DNA from: Streptomyces anulatus
GTDB lineage: Bacteria > Actinomycetota > Actinomycetes > Streptomycetales > Streptomycetaceae
Direction of reading: 5' to 3'
DNA length: 64,000 nt
Assembly (NCBI RefSeq): GCF_000721175.1
Contig: NZ_JOEZ01000009.1
Span: forward strand, 62,001 to 126,000
Shown here: positions 27,610-36,408 of the stretch, one piece after another
Layout of the letters: every line of letters begins with the position of its first letter
Position numbering within the stretch: position 1 is the first letter of the stretch
Notes under the pieces: generated by a model
Databases searched by the model: none
Told to the model about the DNA's origin: nothing
Seen by the model: only the letters and a program-made list of their open reading frames with translations
Translations under genes and position numbers: made by a program

Positions 27610-27652
27610 TGCACGGGGGAGTGCACCGTACGGCAGTGCAATATTCTTGACC
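27610..27652 (+). promoter_or_regulatory. TGCAC repeats and TTGACC upstream of XRE-cupin gene
   Basis: TGCAC at 27610-27614 and 27622-27626 and the inverse GTGCA at 27636-27640 surround the palindrome CCGTACGG. TTGACC (27647-27652) follows, a candidate -35, though no good -10 is seen at 17 bases. Such a repeat cluster is a plausible autoregulatory operator. Confidence 0.3.
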
Positions 27653-27713
27653 CCGGCATGCGCCGTACGCGACTCAGCCACCCGCACTCCGCCATCCACC
27701 GCAGGGACGGTAC

Positions 27714-28286
27714 GTGTCCGACCTCGACCAGCTCACCCAGTCGCTGGCCCGCAACCTCAAGCGCTGGCGGGGGGAACGCGGCTTCACCCTCGATGCCCTC
27801 GCGGCCCGCGCCGGAGTCAGCCGGGGGATGATCATCCAGATCGAGCAGGCGCGGACGAACCCGAGCGTCGGCACCACGGTGAAACTGGCCGACGCGCTCG
27901 GCGTCAGCATCACCACCCTCCTCGACCACGAGCAGGGCACCCAGGTCCGGCTGGTCCCGGAGAGCCAGGCCGTCCGCATGTGGTCCACCGAAGCGGGGAG
28001 CTCCACCACCCTGCTCGTCGGCGCCGAAGCCCGGGGCCCGCTCGAACTGTGGACCTGTCGGCTGGCGCCGGGGGAGGGCACCACCTCGGACCCGCACCCC
28101 GAGGGCACCGTCGAACTCCTCCACGTGACCGAGGGCGAACTGACCCTCGTCGTCGACGGCCGCACCCACTCCGTCCCCGCCCGGACCTCCGCCACCTTCG
28201 AGGCGCACGTGCCGCACGGCTACCGCAACGAGGGCGGCGTAGCGGCCGTGTTCACCATGGCCGTCGCCATCCCGCCCGTCCGCTGA
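27714..28286 (+). CDS. XRE-type regulator with C-terminal cupin, 190 aa
   Basis: HTH_3 domain at about 10-65 (FTLDALAARAGVSRGMIIQI) followed by a cupin (about 105-185) with HPEGTVELLHVTEGELTLVV and VPHGYRN. The family usually senses a small ligand in the cupin barrel and represses a neighbouring metabolic gene. GTG at 27714 follows GGGAC. Its 3' end lies inside an exact 20-base tandem duplication (28271-28310), so the last residues AIPPVR are encoded by the first unit and the second lies after the stop. Confidence 0.87.
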   Translation: MSDLDQLTQSLARNLKRWRGERGFTLDALAARAGVSRGMIIQIEQARTNPSVGTTVKLADALGVSITTLLDHEQGTQVRLVPESQAVRMWSTEAGSSTTLLVGAEARGPLELWTCRLAPGEGTTSDPHPEGTVELLHVTEGELTLVVDGRTHSVPARTSATFEAHVPHGYRNEGGVAAVFTMAVAIPPVR

Positions 28287-28310
28287 GACGCCCGCCCGTC
28301 CGCTGAGACG
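28271..28310. repeat. exact 20-base tandem duplication
   Basis: CCCGCCCGTCCGCTGAGACG occurs twice, directly head to tail. The first copy contains the stop codon of the XRE-cupin gene. The second leads into the ybaK remnant. Confidence 0.95.
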
Positions 28311-28341
28311 CCCGGACGTACCCGCCCCCGCCGCTGTCAGC

Positions 28342-28610
28342 GTGACCGCCGTGCGCGCGCCCATCGGCGCCTTCGACGCCCGCAGGGCCTCCTTCGCGTC
28401 GATGGGCGCGGTGGTCGGCGAGGCATGGAGTACGGCGGCATCACCCCGATCGGCCTCCCCGCCGGCTGGCCCCTCCTGCTGGACCCCGCCGTGGTGGACG
28501 AGGAGTGGGGCCTGATCGGCAGCGGCAGGCTACGCGGCAAGCTCATCGTCCCCGGCAAGGCGCTCGCCGCCCTCCCTGGCGCCGTCCTCGTCGAGTGCCT
28601 CGGCGTCTGA
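28342..28610 (+). pseudogene. YbaK/aminoacyl-tRNA deacylase remnant
   Basis: First frame: VRAPIGAFDARRASFASMGA. Second frame from ~28425: MEYGGITPIGLPAGWPLLLD and SGRLRGKLIVPGKALAALPG to a natural stop. Together they match the C-terminal half of actinobacterial YbaK/ProX-type deacylases, which clear mischarged tRNA. The N-terminal part is gone and a frameshift or small deletion separates the two pieces, so the gene is dead unless the 61-codon second ORF is made alone. Confidence 0.7.
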
Positions 28611-28631
28611 ACCTCCCGCCGGGCGGCCGGG

Positions 28632-29438
28632 TCAACGCACTGCCGCCCGGTGCTCCGTGAGCCAGGCCGTGGCGAAGTCGACGGCGGGGCGCAGCCGGAC
28701 GAGCCGGCACTCGGCCGCGCCCACGCGCCCCGCCCGTAGGCCACCGTCGGCGGCGGTCTCCTCGAACGCCGCGCCCAGGGCGGCGAAGTCCCCGTCGTCC
28801 AGAGCGACATCCTCGTACTCCCACCACCGGCGCACGCCCCGCGGGGCCACCACACAGCGGTAGTGGCGGAGCGGAGGTCCGGGGCTGCGGTACTCGCCCA
28901 GGTGGAAGGCGGTGCAGGTGTCGTAGCCGGTGCCGAGCAGGAGGATCCTCGCGTCGGCCTCGTACAGCCGGGCGAGCGGGGAGTCCTCCCCGAGGTGGCA
29001 GTCCGGCCGGTGCCCGGCGAGCAGCTTCCCGGCCCCGGGGCCGATCGCGGCGAAGGAGGTCTGCGGATGGCCGCTGCGCTCCGCGCCCACCGCCGTCCGA
29101 ACGGTCTCGGCCAGGGCGCCCATCGACGGTGCAGGGGTGCGCGCCGGGTCGAACGGTTCCATCGACGCGCGGACGGCTTCGCGCGCCTCGGAGTCCAGGC
29201 CCCGCACGCGGGCGCGGTAGTGCGGGGAGGTGTCGGAGTTCTCCGGGGTGAACGTGGGGACCACCACCGTCCCCTCCGGCCCCACGGTCCGGCGCAGGGC
29301 GGCCAGCACGGCGGTGGGGCCGCCCTGCACCGGCCCCACCGACCGCAGGGAGGCATGCACCAGCAGTACGTCGCCGGGGCGCACGCCCAGAGCGGACAGC
29401 GCGGCGCTCAGCCGGTCGCCGTCGGGAGGGTCACCCAT
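28632..29438 (-). CDS. aminoglycoside N(3)-acetyltransferase family protein, 268 aa
   Basis: AAC(3) fold: LLVHASLRSVGPVQGGP, VVPTFTPENSD, ETVRTAVGAERSGHPQTSFA and GTGYDTCTAFHLGE are typical. The family transfers acetyl from acetyl-CoA to the 3-amino group of aminoglycosides, but chromosomal members in streptomycetes often have other or no known substrate. It is not near any aminoglycoside biosynthesis gene. ATG at 29438; the ribosome-binding site is poor. Confidence 0.87.
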   Translation of the reverse strand: MGDPPDGDRLSAALSALGVRPGDVLLVHASLRSVGPVQGGPTAVLAALRRTVGPEGTVVVPTFTPENSDTSPHYRARVRGLDSEAREAVRASMEPFDPARTPAPSMGALAETVRTAVGAERSGHPQTSFAAIGPGAGKLLAGHRPDCHLGEDSPLARLYEADARILLLGTGYDTCTAFHLGEYRSPGPPLRHYRCVVAPRGVRRWWEYEDVALDDGDFAALGAAFEETAADGGLRAGRVGAAECRLVRLRPAVDFATAWLTEHRAAVR

Positions 29439-29477
29439 GGCGGGGAGTCTTCCCCACGCCGGGCGCTCCCGACACCC

Positions 29478-29885
29478 TTACCTCAGGCCCGGGATCTCGA
29501 TCGCGGGGCACCGGTCCATCACCATGTCCAGGCCCGCCGCCCGCGTGCGCTCGTACGCCTCCGTGTCCACCACGCCGAGCTGGAACCACACCGCCTTGGC
29601 CCCCAGTGCCACCGCCTCGTCCGCGACCCCGCCCGCCAGCTCGCTGTTGACGAACACGTCCACCACGTCGACCGGGAAGGGGATGTCCGCGAGCGAGGCG
29701 TACCCCTGCTCCCCGTGCACGGTCTCGGCCTTCGGGTGCACCGGCACCACCCTCTTGCCGAAGCGCTGGAGGACCTGTGCCACCCCGAAGGCGGCCCGGG
29801 AACGGTTGTTGGAGAGCCCCACCACCGCCCAGGTGTCACCCGAGTCCTGGAGAATCCGCCGGATCGTCTGTGCCTCTGTGTCCAC
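29478..29885 (-). CDS. CoA-binding domain protein (YccU-like), 135 aa
   Basis: Single Rossmann CoA-binding domain: TWAVVGLSNNRSRAAFGVAQ, VVPVHPKAETVHG and AKAVWFQLGVVDTEAYERT. Relatives resemble the CoA-binding part of succinyl-CoA synthetase but lack catalytic domains; role unknown. GTG at 29885 (VDTEAQTIRRIL) fits the family start; the ORF reaching 29948 adds an Arg-rich leader that overlaps the promoter of yigZ. Confidence 0.83.
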   Translation of the reverse strand: MDTEAQTIRRILQDSGDTWAVVGLSNNRSRAAFGVAQVLQRFGKRVVPVHPKAETVHGEQGYASLADIPFPVDVVDVFVNSELAGGVADEAVALGAKAVWFQLGVVDTEAYERTRAAGLDMVMDRCPAIEIPGLR

Positions 29886-29959
29886 GCCCGGACAACGAAC
29901 GGCTCCCGCCCGCCATTCCCGCCGGAAGCCGCCGGTGCCGCGGCGCATAGGGTGGACGG

Positions 29960-30586
29960 ATGCAGGAGCAGTACCGGACCGTCGCCCGCGCGGGTGTGCA
30001 CGAGAGCGAGATCAACCGATCCCGTTTCCTCTGCTCCCTCGCCCCCGCCGCCACCGAACAGGAAGCGCAGGACTTCGTCGCCCGCGTCCGCAAGGAGCAC
30101 CCGGCCGCCTCCCACAACTGCTTCGCGTACGTGATCGGCGCCGACGCCTCCGTGCAGAAGGCGAGCGACGACGGCGAACCCGGCGGCACCGCGGGTGTCC
30201 CGATGCTCCAGATGCTCATGCGGCGGGAGGTGCGGTACGCCGTGGCGGTCGTCACCCGCTACTACGGCGGGGTCAAACTCGGGGCGGGCGGGCTGATCCG
30301 GGCGTACGGGGGAGTGGTCGGCGAAGCCCTCGACGTGCTCGGCACCATCACCCGGCAGCGCTTCCGGCTCGCCACGGTCCACGTCGACCACCAGCGGGCC
30401 GGAAGGCTGGAGAACGACCTGCGGGCCACCGGGCGGGACGTCCGCGAGGTGCGGTACGCCGAGGCCGTCACCCTCGAGATCGGGCTGCCGGACGCCGACG
30501 TCGAGGCGTTCACCGCCTGGCTGGCCGACGCCACCGCGGGGACCGCCACGCTGGAGCTGGGCGGCGAGGCGTACGGCGACGTGTGA
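29960..30586 (+). CDS. yigZ: YigZ/IMPACT family protein, 208 aa
   Basis: N-terminal UPF0029 domain with EINRSRFLC, SHNCFAYVIG, DDGEPGGTAG and TRYYGGVKLGAGGL, and a C-terminal EF-G domain-V-like part (DUF1949). Homologue of eukaryotic IMPACT, thought to act around translation; bacterial role uncertain. TAGGGT (29948-29953) lies 6 bases before the ATG, so the mRNA is probably leaderless. Divergent from the CoA-binding gene. Confidence 0.9.
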   Translation: MQEQYRTVARAGVHESEINRSRFLCSLAPAATEQEAQDFVARVRKEHPAASHNCFAYVIGADASVQKASDDGEPGGTAGVPMLQMLMRREVRYAVAVVTRYYGGVKLGAGGLIRAYGGVVGEALDVLGTITRQRFRLATVHVDHQRAGRLENDLRATGRDVREVRYAEAVTLEIGLPDADVEAFTAWLADATAGTATLELGGEAYGDV

Positions 30587-30763
30587 CCGGGCGTCGGGGA
30601 GAGGTGAGGGCAATCCCACGGACGCCGGAATCATGATTGATGCGGGTTCGGCGGCCCGGCGGCGTTAGCGTGGTCGGTGCCGAGCGGGATCACGGACCGC
30701 CGGTGCGCGGCCCACGGGGTGGAGGACGACGACGATGCAGGCCGGAACCGGCGGAGTGATGGC

Positions 30764-31933
30764 GTGAGGATCCTGCACACCTCGGACTGGCACCTGGGCC
30801 GGTCCTTCCACCGCGTCTCCCTCCTCGACGCCCAGGCCGCCTACCTCGACCATCTCGTGGCGACCGTCCGGGAACGCGAGGTGGACGTGGTCCTCGTCGC
30901 GGGCGACGTCTACGACCGGGCCGTCCCGCCGCTCACCGCCGTCGAGCTGTTCGACCGCGCGCTGCACCGGCTCGCCGACGCCCGCGTCCCGACCGTCATG
31001 ATCTCCGGCAACCACGACTCGGCCCGCCGGCTCGGCGTCGGCGCCGGGCTCCTCGACCGGGCCGGGATCCACCTGCGCACCGACCCCGAGGGCTGCGCCA
31101 CCCCCGTCGTGCTCGCCGACACCCACGGCGACGTGGCGTTCTACGGGCTGCCCTACCTGGAACCGGCCCTGGTCAAGGACACCCTCCGGGCCGCGAAGGC
31201 AGGCCACGAGGCGGTGCTCACCGCCGCAATGGACCGGGTTCGCGCCGACCTCGCCACCCGCCCCGGGAACACCCGCTCCGTCGTCCTCGCGCACGCCTTC
31301 GTGGCGGGCGGGGAGCCCAGCGACAGCGAACGCGACATCACCGTCGGCGGGGTCGCCGCCGTCCCCGCCGGGGTCTTCGACGGCGTCGACTACGTGGCCC
31401 TCGGCCACCTCCACGGCTCCCAGCGGGTCACCAGCCGCGTCCGCTACTCCGGCTCGCCGCTCGCCTACTCCTTCTCCGAGGCCGACCACCGCAAGACCAT
31501 GTGGCTGATCGACCTCGACGGCAGCGGGGACATCGCCGCCGAGGAACGCATCGACTGCCCCGTCGAACGGCCCCTCGCCCGGCTCCGGGGCCGGCTCGAC
31601 ACCCTCCTGGAGGACCCCGTCCTGGAGCGCCACGAGCACGCCTGGGTCGAGGCCACCCTCACCGACCCGGTGCGCCCCGCCGAACCCATGGCCCGCCTCG
31701 CCCGGCGCTTCCCGCACACCCTCAGCCTCGTCTTCGACCCCGAGCGGCCACCGGACGACCCGGGGGCCTCCTACGCCCAGCGCCTCCAGGGCCGCGACGA
31801 TCACCAGATCGCCGAGGACTTCATCGCCCACGTCCGTGGCGGCAGCGGCCCCAGCGACCTCGAACGCACCGTGCTGCGCGCCGCGTTCGACGACGTCCGG
31901 GTGGACGACACCGTGCGCGAGGTGGCCCGGTGA
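30764..31933 (+). CDS. sbcD: exonuclease subunit SbcD, 389 aa
   Basis: Mre11-type nuclease: TSDWHLG near the start, AGDVYDR, SGNHDS and LGHLHG are the metallophosphoesterase motifs binding two Mn ions. With SbcC it opens hairpins and processes DNA ends. The GTG at 30764 (GGAG 8 bases upstream) gives the canonical VRILHTSDWH start. It overlaps sbcC by GTGA. The 178-base upstream gap has a palindrome AATCATGATT (30629-30638) and a possible -10 TAGCGT (30666-30671). Confidence 0.95.
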   Translation: MRILHTSDWHLGRSFHRVSLLDAQAAYLDHLVATVREREVDVVLVAGDVYDRAVPPLTAVELFDRALHRLADARVPTVMISGNHDSARRLGVGAGLLDRAGIHLRTDPEGCATPVVLADTHGDVAFYGLPYLEPALVKDTLRAAKAGHEAVLTAAMDRVRADLATRPGNTRSVVLAHAFVAGGEPSDSERDITVGGVAAVPAGVFDGVDYVALGHLHGSQRVTSRVRYSGSPLAYSFSEADHRKTMWLIDLDGSGDIAAEERIDCPVERPLARLRGRLDTLLEDPVLERHEHAWVEATLTDPVRPAEPMARLARRFPHTLSLVFDPERPPDDPGASYAQRLQGRDDHQIAEDFIAHVRGGSGPSDLERTVLRAAFDDVRVDDTVREVAR

Positions 31934-34900
31934 GACTGCACCGCCTCAGCATCACCGCCTTCGGCCCGTTCGGCACCACCCAGGAAGTCGACTTCGACGC
32001 CCTCTCCTCCGCCGGGCTCTTCCTGCTCCACGGACCCACCGGCGCGGGCAAGACCTCCGTCCTGGACGCCGTCTGCTTCGCCCTGTACGGAGCCGTGCCC
32101 GGCGCCCGGCAGAGCCCCGGGGCCTCCCTGCGCAGCGACCACGCCCCGGCCGGCCTGCCCACCGAGGTGCAGCTGGAACTGACCGTCGGCGGCCGGCGCC
32201 TCGAAGTCACCCGCAGTCCCGCCCAGCCCCGCCCCAAGAAGCGGGGCGACGGCTTCACCCTGGAGAAGGCCCAGAGCCGGCTGCGCGGCTACGACCCCGA
32301 GCGCGGCTGGCAGGCCCTCAGCAAGTCGCACCAGGAGATCGGCGAGGAGCTGACCCAGCTCATCGGTATGAGCCGGGACCAGTTCTGCCAGGTGGTGCTG
32401 TTGCCGCAGGGCGACTTCGCCCGCTTCCTGCGCGCGGACGCCGAGGCCCGCGGCAAGCTCCTCGGCCGGCTCTTCGACACCCGCCGCTTCGCCGCCGTCG
32501 AAGAGCGCCTCGCCGAACTGCGCCGGGGCGCCGAGGCCAAGGTCACCGCCGCCGACGAACGGATCCTCGCCCTCGCCCAGCGCACCGCCCAGGCGGCCGG
32601 ACCCGTCGGGGCCGAGGCCACACCCCTCGCCGCCCGGCCCGGCGAACCGGGCCTCGCCGGAGCCGTTCTGGAGTGGGCCGCGATCGCCCGGTCCACGGCC
32701 CGTGAACGGCTCGACATCGCCCACTGCGTCGTCGCCGAGGCCGAGGGCCGACAGCACGCGGCCCGCCACGCCCTGGACACCGAACGTGAACGGGCCCGCC
32801 TCCAGCAGAGGTACGAGGAGACCCGGCGGCGCTCCGCTGCGCTGGAGCAGCGGCGCCCCGAACACGACCGCTGCCAGGAGCAGTTGGAACGCGCCCGCAA
32901 GGCGGACCGGGTCGCCCCCGCACTGGACCTGCGCGAGGAGGCGGAGCGGGCCCACCGCCGGGCGGTCGACGCCCTCGACCGGGCCAGGGCGCAACTGCCG
33001 CCCGACCTCGCCGAAGCGGGAACCGGCCAACTCGCCGAGCTGGAGCGCCGGTTCCGGCAGGAGCTGGGCGGCCTGGAGTCGGCCCGCCGGGCCGAGAAGC
33101 GCAGCGCGGAGATCGACGAGGAACGGGACCGGCTGGAGCGCGAGTCCCGCGCAGACGAGGCGACCGTCCGGGACACGGACGCCTGGCTGGCGGGCTGGGA
33201 CACCGTCCACACCGGGCTCCGGGAGCGCATCGCGACGGCCCAGGAGGCCGCGACCCGCGCCGAACAGCTTGCCGGACTCCTCGCCCCGGCCCGCCGCCGC
33301 CTGGAGGCCGCCCGCCGCCGCGAGGCGCTGGCCGCCGAGGCCGAAACCGCCCGGGAAACGCTCGCCGAGGCCCGCGAACGCGCCCTCGACGCCCACGAGA
33401 CCTGGCTCGGGCTGCGGGAGCGGCGGCTGCGCGACATCGCGGCGGAGCTGGCCGCCGGACTCGTCGACGGCGCGCCCTGCACCGTCTGCGGCTCCGCCGA
33501 GCACCCGGCCCCCGCCACCGAGGGCGACGGCCATGTCGATCGGGCCACCGAGGAGGCCGCCCTCACCGCCCACCGCCGCGCCGAAGAGATCCGCACCCGC
33601 GCGGAGCAGGCCCTTGGGCTCGTCCGCGAACGCCACGCCGCCGCACACGCGGAGGCCCGCGCCGCGGACCCCACGGCAACCGCCGCGGTGGAGACCGCCG
33701 ACCCCTTCGAGGAGAACACGGCCGGAGGGAAGCCGGACCCCGGCCCGTCCGTCGGTGAACTCCGCGACACCGTCGAGCGGTTGACCGCCGAGCATGCCGA
33801 GGCGCACCGCCTCGCCGCCGGGACGCACGCAGCCCGCGAGGCCCTCGACGCCGCCGAGCGCGAACACCACGGGCGCCTCGAACTCCGGCAGGAGGCCGAG
33901 CGCCGGGCCGCCGCCCGCACCTCCCGACGGGAGGCGCTCGACCGCGAGCAGACCGTGCTGCGGGACGAACTCGCCGTCGTCCGGGGCGAGTCCGGGTCCG
34001 TCGCCGCGTACGCGGAGCGCCTCACCCGCCGGGTGGCGCTGCTCGCGGAGGCCGCCGAGGCCGTACGCGCCGAACAGGACGCGGCCCATCGGCGCAAGGA
34101 GGCCGACGGCCGGCTCTCCGACGCGGCGTTCCGGGCCGGCTTCGACACCCCGGAGGCAGCCGCGGCGACTCTCCTCGACGCCGCCGCCCAACGCGACCTC
34201 CAGCACCGCATCGACGCCTGGCAGGCCGAAGCCGCGGCGGTCGCCGACCGCCGCGCCGAACGCGACGCCCGGGAGGCCGCAGAACAGCCCCCCGCCCAAC
34301 CGGTCGCCGCACAGCACGAGTTCGAAGCGGCGGAGCGGCTGCTGCGCGAGGCGTCCTCCGCACGTGCCGCAGCAGAGGAGCGTTGCGGGGAGCTGACCAG
34401 GCTCTCCCGGCAGGCCGCCGACGAGGTGCGGCGGCTTGGCCCGGTGCGCCAGGAGTACGAGCGGATCGCCCGGCTCGCGGGTCTGGCGGCGGGCACCTCC
34501 GCCGACAACGAACGCAAGATGCGCCTGGAGGCGTACGTCCTGGCCGCCCGCCTCGAACAGGTCGCCGCCGCCGCCACCGCACGGCTGCAACGGATGTCCT
34601 CCGGCCGCTACACGCTGGTCCACTCCGACGCCCGCACCGGCGGCCGCAGAGCCGGGCTCGGGCTGCACGTGGTCGACGCCTGGACCGGCAGCGAACGGGA
34701 CACCGCGACCCTGTCCGGCGGGGAGACGTTCTTCGCCTCACTGGCCCTCGCGCTGGGCCTCGCCGACGTCGTGACCGAGGAGGCCGGCGGCGTACGCCTG
34801 GACACTCTCTTCATCGACGAGGGATTCGGCAGCCTGGACGACCAGACCCTGGACGAGGTGCTCGACGTACTGGACTCCCTGCGGGAGCGGGACCGCAGTG

Positions 34901-35004
34901 TGGGCATCGTCAGCCATGTCGCCGACCTGCGCCGCCGGATCCCCGTCCGGCTCGAAGTGGTGAAGGAGCGCCAGGGGTCGTCCGTCCGCCACCGCCTCGT
35001 ATGA
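31930..35004 (+). CDS. sbcC: exonuclease/SMC-like ATPase SbcC, 1024 aa
   Basis: Rad50-type ATPase. Walker A GPTGAGKTS at about residue 35, long coiled coils rich in Glu/Arg/Ala, a zinc-hook CTVCG near 517-521, ABC signature LSGGETFFASLALALG near 927 and Walker B LDTLFIDEGFGSLD near 960. Partner of SbcD in hairpin and double-strand end processing. GTG start overlaps the sbcD stop, ensuring coupled synthesis. Full length for the actinobacterial family. The large minus-strand frame opposite (955 codons) is a shadow. Confidence 0.95.
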   Translation: MRLHRLSITAFGPFGTTQEVDFDALSSAGLFLLHGPTGAGKTSVLDAVCFALYGAVPGARQSPGASLRSDHAPAGLPTEVQLELTVGGRRLEVTRSPAQPRPKKRGDGFTLEKAQSRLRGYDPERGWQALSKSHQEIGEELTQLIGMSRDQFCQVVLLPQGDFARFLRADAEARGKLLGRLFDTRRFAAVEERLAELRRGAEAKVTAADERILALAQRTAQAAGPVGAEATPLAARPGEPGLAGAVLEWAAIARSTARERLDIAHCVVAEAEGRQHAARHALDTERERARLQQRYEETRRRSAALEQRRPEHDRCQEQLERARKADRVAPALDLREEAERAHRRAVDALDRARAQLPPDLAEAGTGQLAELERRFRQELGGLESARRAEKRSAEIDEERDRLERESRADEATVRDTDAWLAGWDTVHTGLRERIATAQEAATRAEQLAGLLAPARRRLEAARRREALAAEAETARETLAEARERALDAHETWLGLRERRLRDIAAELAAGLVDGAPCTVCGSAEHPAPATEGDGHVDRATEEAALTAHRRAEEIRTRAEQALGLVRERHAAAHAEARAADPTATAAVETADPFEENTAGGKPDPGPSVGELRDTVERLTAEHAEAHRLAAGTHAAREALDAAEREHHGRLELRQEAERRAAARTSRREALDREQTVLRDELAVVRGESGSVAAYAERLTRRVALLAEAAEAVRAEQDAAHRRKEADGRLSDAAFRAGFDTPEAAAATLLDAAAQRDLQHRIDAWQAEAAAVADRRAERDAREAAEQPPAQPVAAQHEFEAAERLLREASSARAAAEERCGELTRLSRQAADEVRRLGPVRQEYERIARLAGLAAGTSADNERKMRLEAYVLAARLEQVAAAATARLQRMSSGRYTLVHSDARTGGRRAGLGLHVVDAWTGSERDTATLSGGETFFASLALALGLADVVTEEAGGVRLDTLFIDEGFGSLDDQTLDEVLDVLDSLRERDRSVGIVSHVADLRRRIPVRLEVVKERQGSSVRHRLV

Positions 35005-35025
35005 GCGGAGCCCCGTCCGGCCGGG

Positions 35026-35214
35026 TCAGGGGCTGATCGCGCGGCGGGGGAGCGGCGAGGAGTACACGATGCTCGTGGTGACGGAGCCCAGTGCGCCGAT
35101 CCGGCCGGTGGTCTCCTCCAGATGCCTCATCGAACGGGCCGTGGCCTTGAGGGCGAAGCAGTCGTCCCCGGTGACGTGATGGGCCTCGATGATCTCCGGC
35201 GTGGTCCAGGAGAT
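35026..35214 (-). pseudogene. C-terminal half of an Lrp/AsnC regulator
   Basis: The minus strand reads EIIEAHHVTGDDCFALKATA, then RSMRHLEETTGRIGALGSVT and TSIVYSSPLPRR. This is the ligand-binding RAM domain of an Lrp/AsnC protein. The DNA-binding half is missing: near 35215-35225 the homology stops and a rhodanese tail begins on the other strand. No start codon with a ribosome site is available. Confidence 0.8.
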
Positions 35215-35225
35215 CGTGGAAGGGT

Positions 35226-35423
35226 GGCTGGGGTCCGGGCTGCGACGGCGCGACCCGCGCGGCCCTGGCCCTCGCCCAACTGGGCTACCAGGCACAGGAG
35301 ATGTTCGGCGGATTCGAGTACTGGGCACGCGAGGGATTCGCCTTCGAGACCTCGGAGGGCCCCGACCGGCGCGGAGCCGACCCGCTCACCGCACCGGTCG
35401 ACGCCGCCGGCTGCGGCTGCTGA
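35226..35423 (+). pseudogene. C-terminal part of a rhodanese-like protein
   Basis: Plus strand: GWGPGCDGATRAALALAQLG, YQAQEMFGGFEYWAREGFAF and a terminal AAGCGC. It matches the end of actinobacterial rhodanese-domain proteins (CWGPGCNGAT with the catalytic loop). Around 130 N-terminal residues and the promoter are missing. With the Lrp fragment it forms a head-to-head truncated pair. Confidence 0.75.
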
Positions 35424-35442
35424 GGCCGCGCCCGGGCGGCGG

Positions 35443-36375
35443 TCAGCGCGCCCCGGCGGCGGCCAGCGCGGCGAACAGGCCGCCGGCCTCCGCCCCTGCG
35501 GGCAGCCCGCTGACCTGGCCGTCGCCGACCTCCACCACCCGCCACACGCCGTCCTGGCGCAACGCCAGGTCGGTGGTGACCCAGCGCAGTCCGAGACGGC
35601 CCACCGCCGCCCGCAGGGAGGGGAGTTCGGGGGCGGACACCTGGCCGGGGGTGTCGGGGTGGGCGGTGACGAGCACCGCATCCCCGTCCACCCACCACAC
35701 CCGCGCCTCGCCGCCCGCGACGAACGTCTCGAAGACCCGCAGCACCAGGCCGCCGCTGAGGAACGAGCCCTGGAGCTCCACGAACCGGCCCACCACGGCG
35801 GCCAGTTGCTCTCGGGCAGCGAGCTCCGGAACGTAACAGGCCTCGTGCCACTCGTGCTTGCGGGACTTCACGAAGTCCTTCACGATGCCGGGCCCCGGCC
35901 CCAGGGGCGCCGCGAGCCCGGCCAGCTCGCCGGCGGTGGGCGGTGAGGCCCCAGGAGCGGTGGCGCACCAGACGCTGCGCGGGGTGAGTCCGTCGAACTC
36001 GTCGTACCAGCCGGGAAGTTCATGCGCCCGCCGATAGCCGGCGGCACCGGTGAGCAGGGCGCAGCCCCGGGCGCCGAGGGCCGCCTCCAGCTCCGCGTAC
36101 CGGCCGGAGGGGATCATCCAGCCGCGGTACCAGTACGGTCCGGAGTCCCGCGCGACCCGGGCCACCGCCCCGGCCGCGTCCCCCGCGAGCAGTGCGTCAT
36201 GATCGAGCAGCGCGATCCGGCCGCCGGCCGCACGCGCTGCCGCGACCTCGTCGGAGAACTGCGGGTCGGGCCGGGAGATCCGCAACGGGTCGGCACAGAA
36301 CAGGAACCCGTTCCGCCCGCTCGCGCCGCTCGTGTCGTCGTTCCGCTCGCTCGTTCCGCTCGTGGTGCCGCTCAT
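35443..36375 (-). CDS. ATP-grasp domain protein (DUF4343-like), 310 aa
   Basis: Central ATP-grasp features: GIVKDFVKSRKHEW, VLRVFETFVAGGEARVWWVD and a terminal WRVVEVGDGQVSGLP with the metal-binding Glu. Actinobacterial homologues are stand-alone proteins of unknown substrate. The N-terminus is Ser/Gly/Thr/Asn-rich low complexity encoded by imperfect CGCTCGT repeats (about 36320-36372). ATG at 36375 follows GGGGGA. It sits 33 bases upstream of nothing related: the next gene on this strand upstream is a DUF885 peptidase, whose stop lies 33 bases beyond this start, so both may be co-transcribed. Confidence 0.8.
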   Translation of the reverse strand: MSGTTSGTSERNDDTSGASGRNGFLFCADPLRISRPDPQFSDEVAAARAAGGRIALLDHDALLAGDAAGAVARVARDSGPYWYRGWMIPSGRYAELEAALGARGCALLTGAAGYRRAHELPGWYDEFDGLTPRSVWCATAPGASPPTAGELAGLAAPLGPGPGIVKDFVKSRKHEWHEACYVPELAAREQLAAVVGRFVELQGSFLSGGLVLRVFETFVAGGEARVWWVDGDAVLVTAHPDTPGQVSAPELPSLRAAVGRLGLRWVTTDLALRQDGVWRVVEVGDGQVSGLPAGAEAGGLFAALAAAGAR

Positions 36376-36408
36376 GACGGTCCCCCTCGTCCCCCTCGTC
36401 TTCCTCGC

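Noticed and set aside
28632..29438. AAC(3) as part of an aminoglycoside cluster
   Set aside because: No aminoglycoside biosynthesis genes occur anywhere in the window; neighbours are housekeeping.
30629..30638. AATCATGATT palindrome before sbcD as a LexA box
   Set aside because: It does not match the actinobacterial LexA consensus (GAAC-N4-GTTC); probably chance.
31801..34668. 955-codon minus-strand frame
   Set aside because: Shadow of sbcC: low-complexity Gly/Leu/Ala sequence with no motifs.
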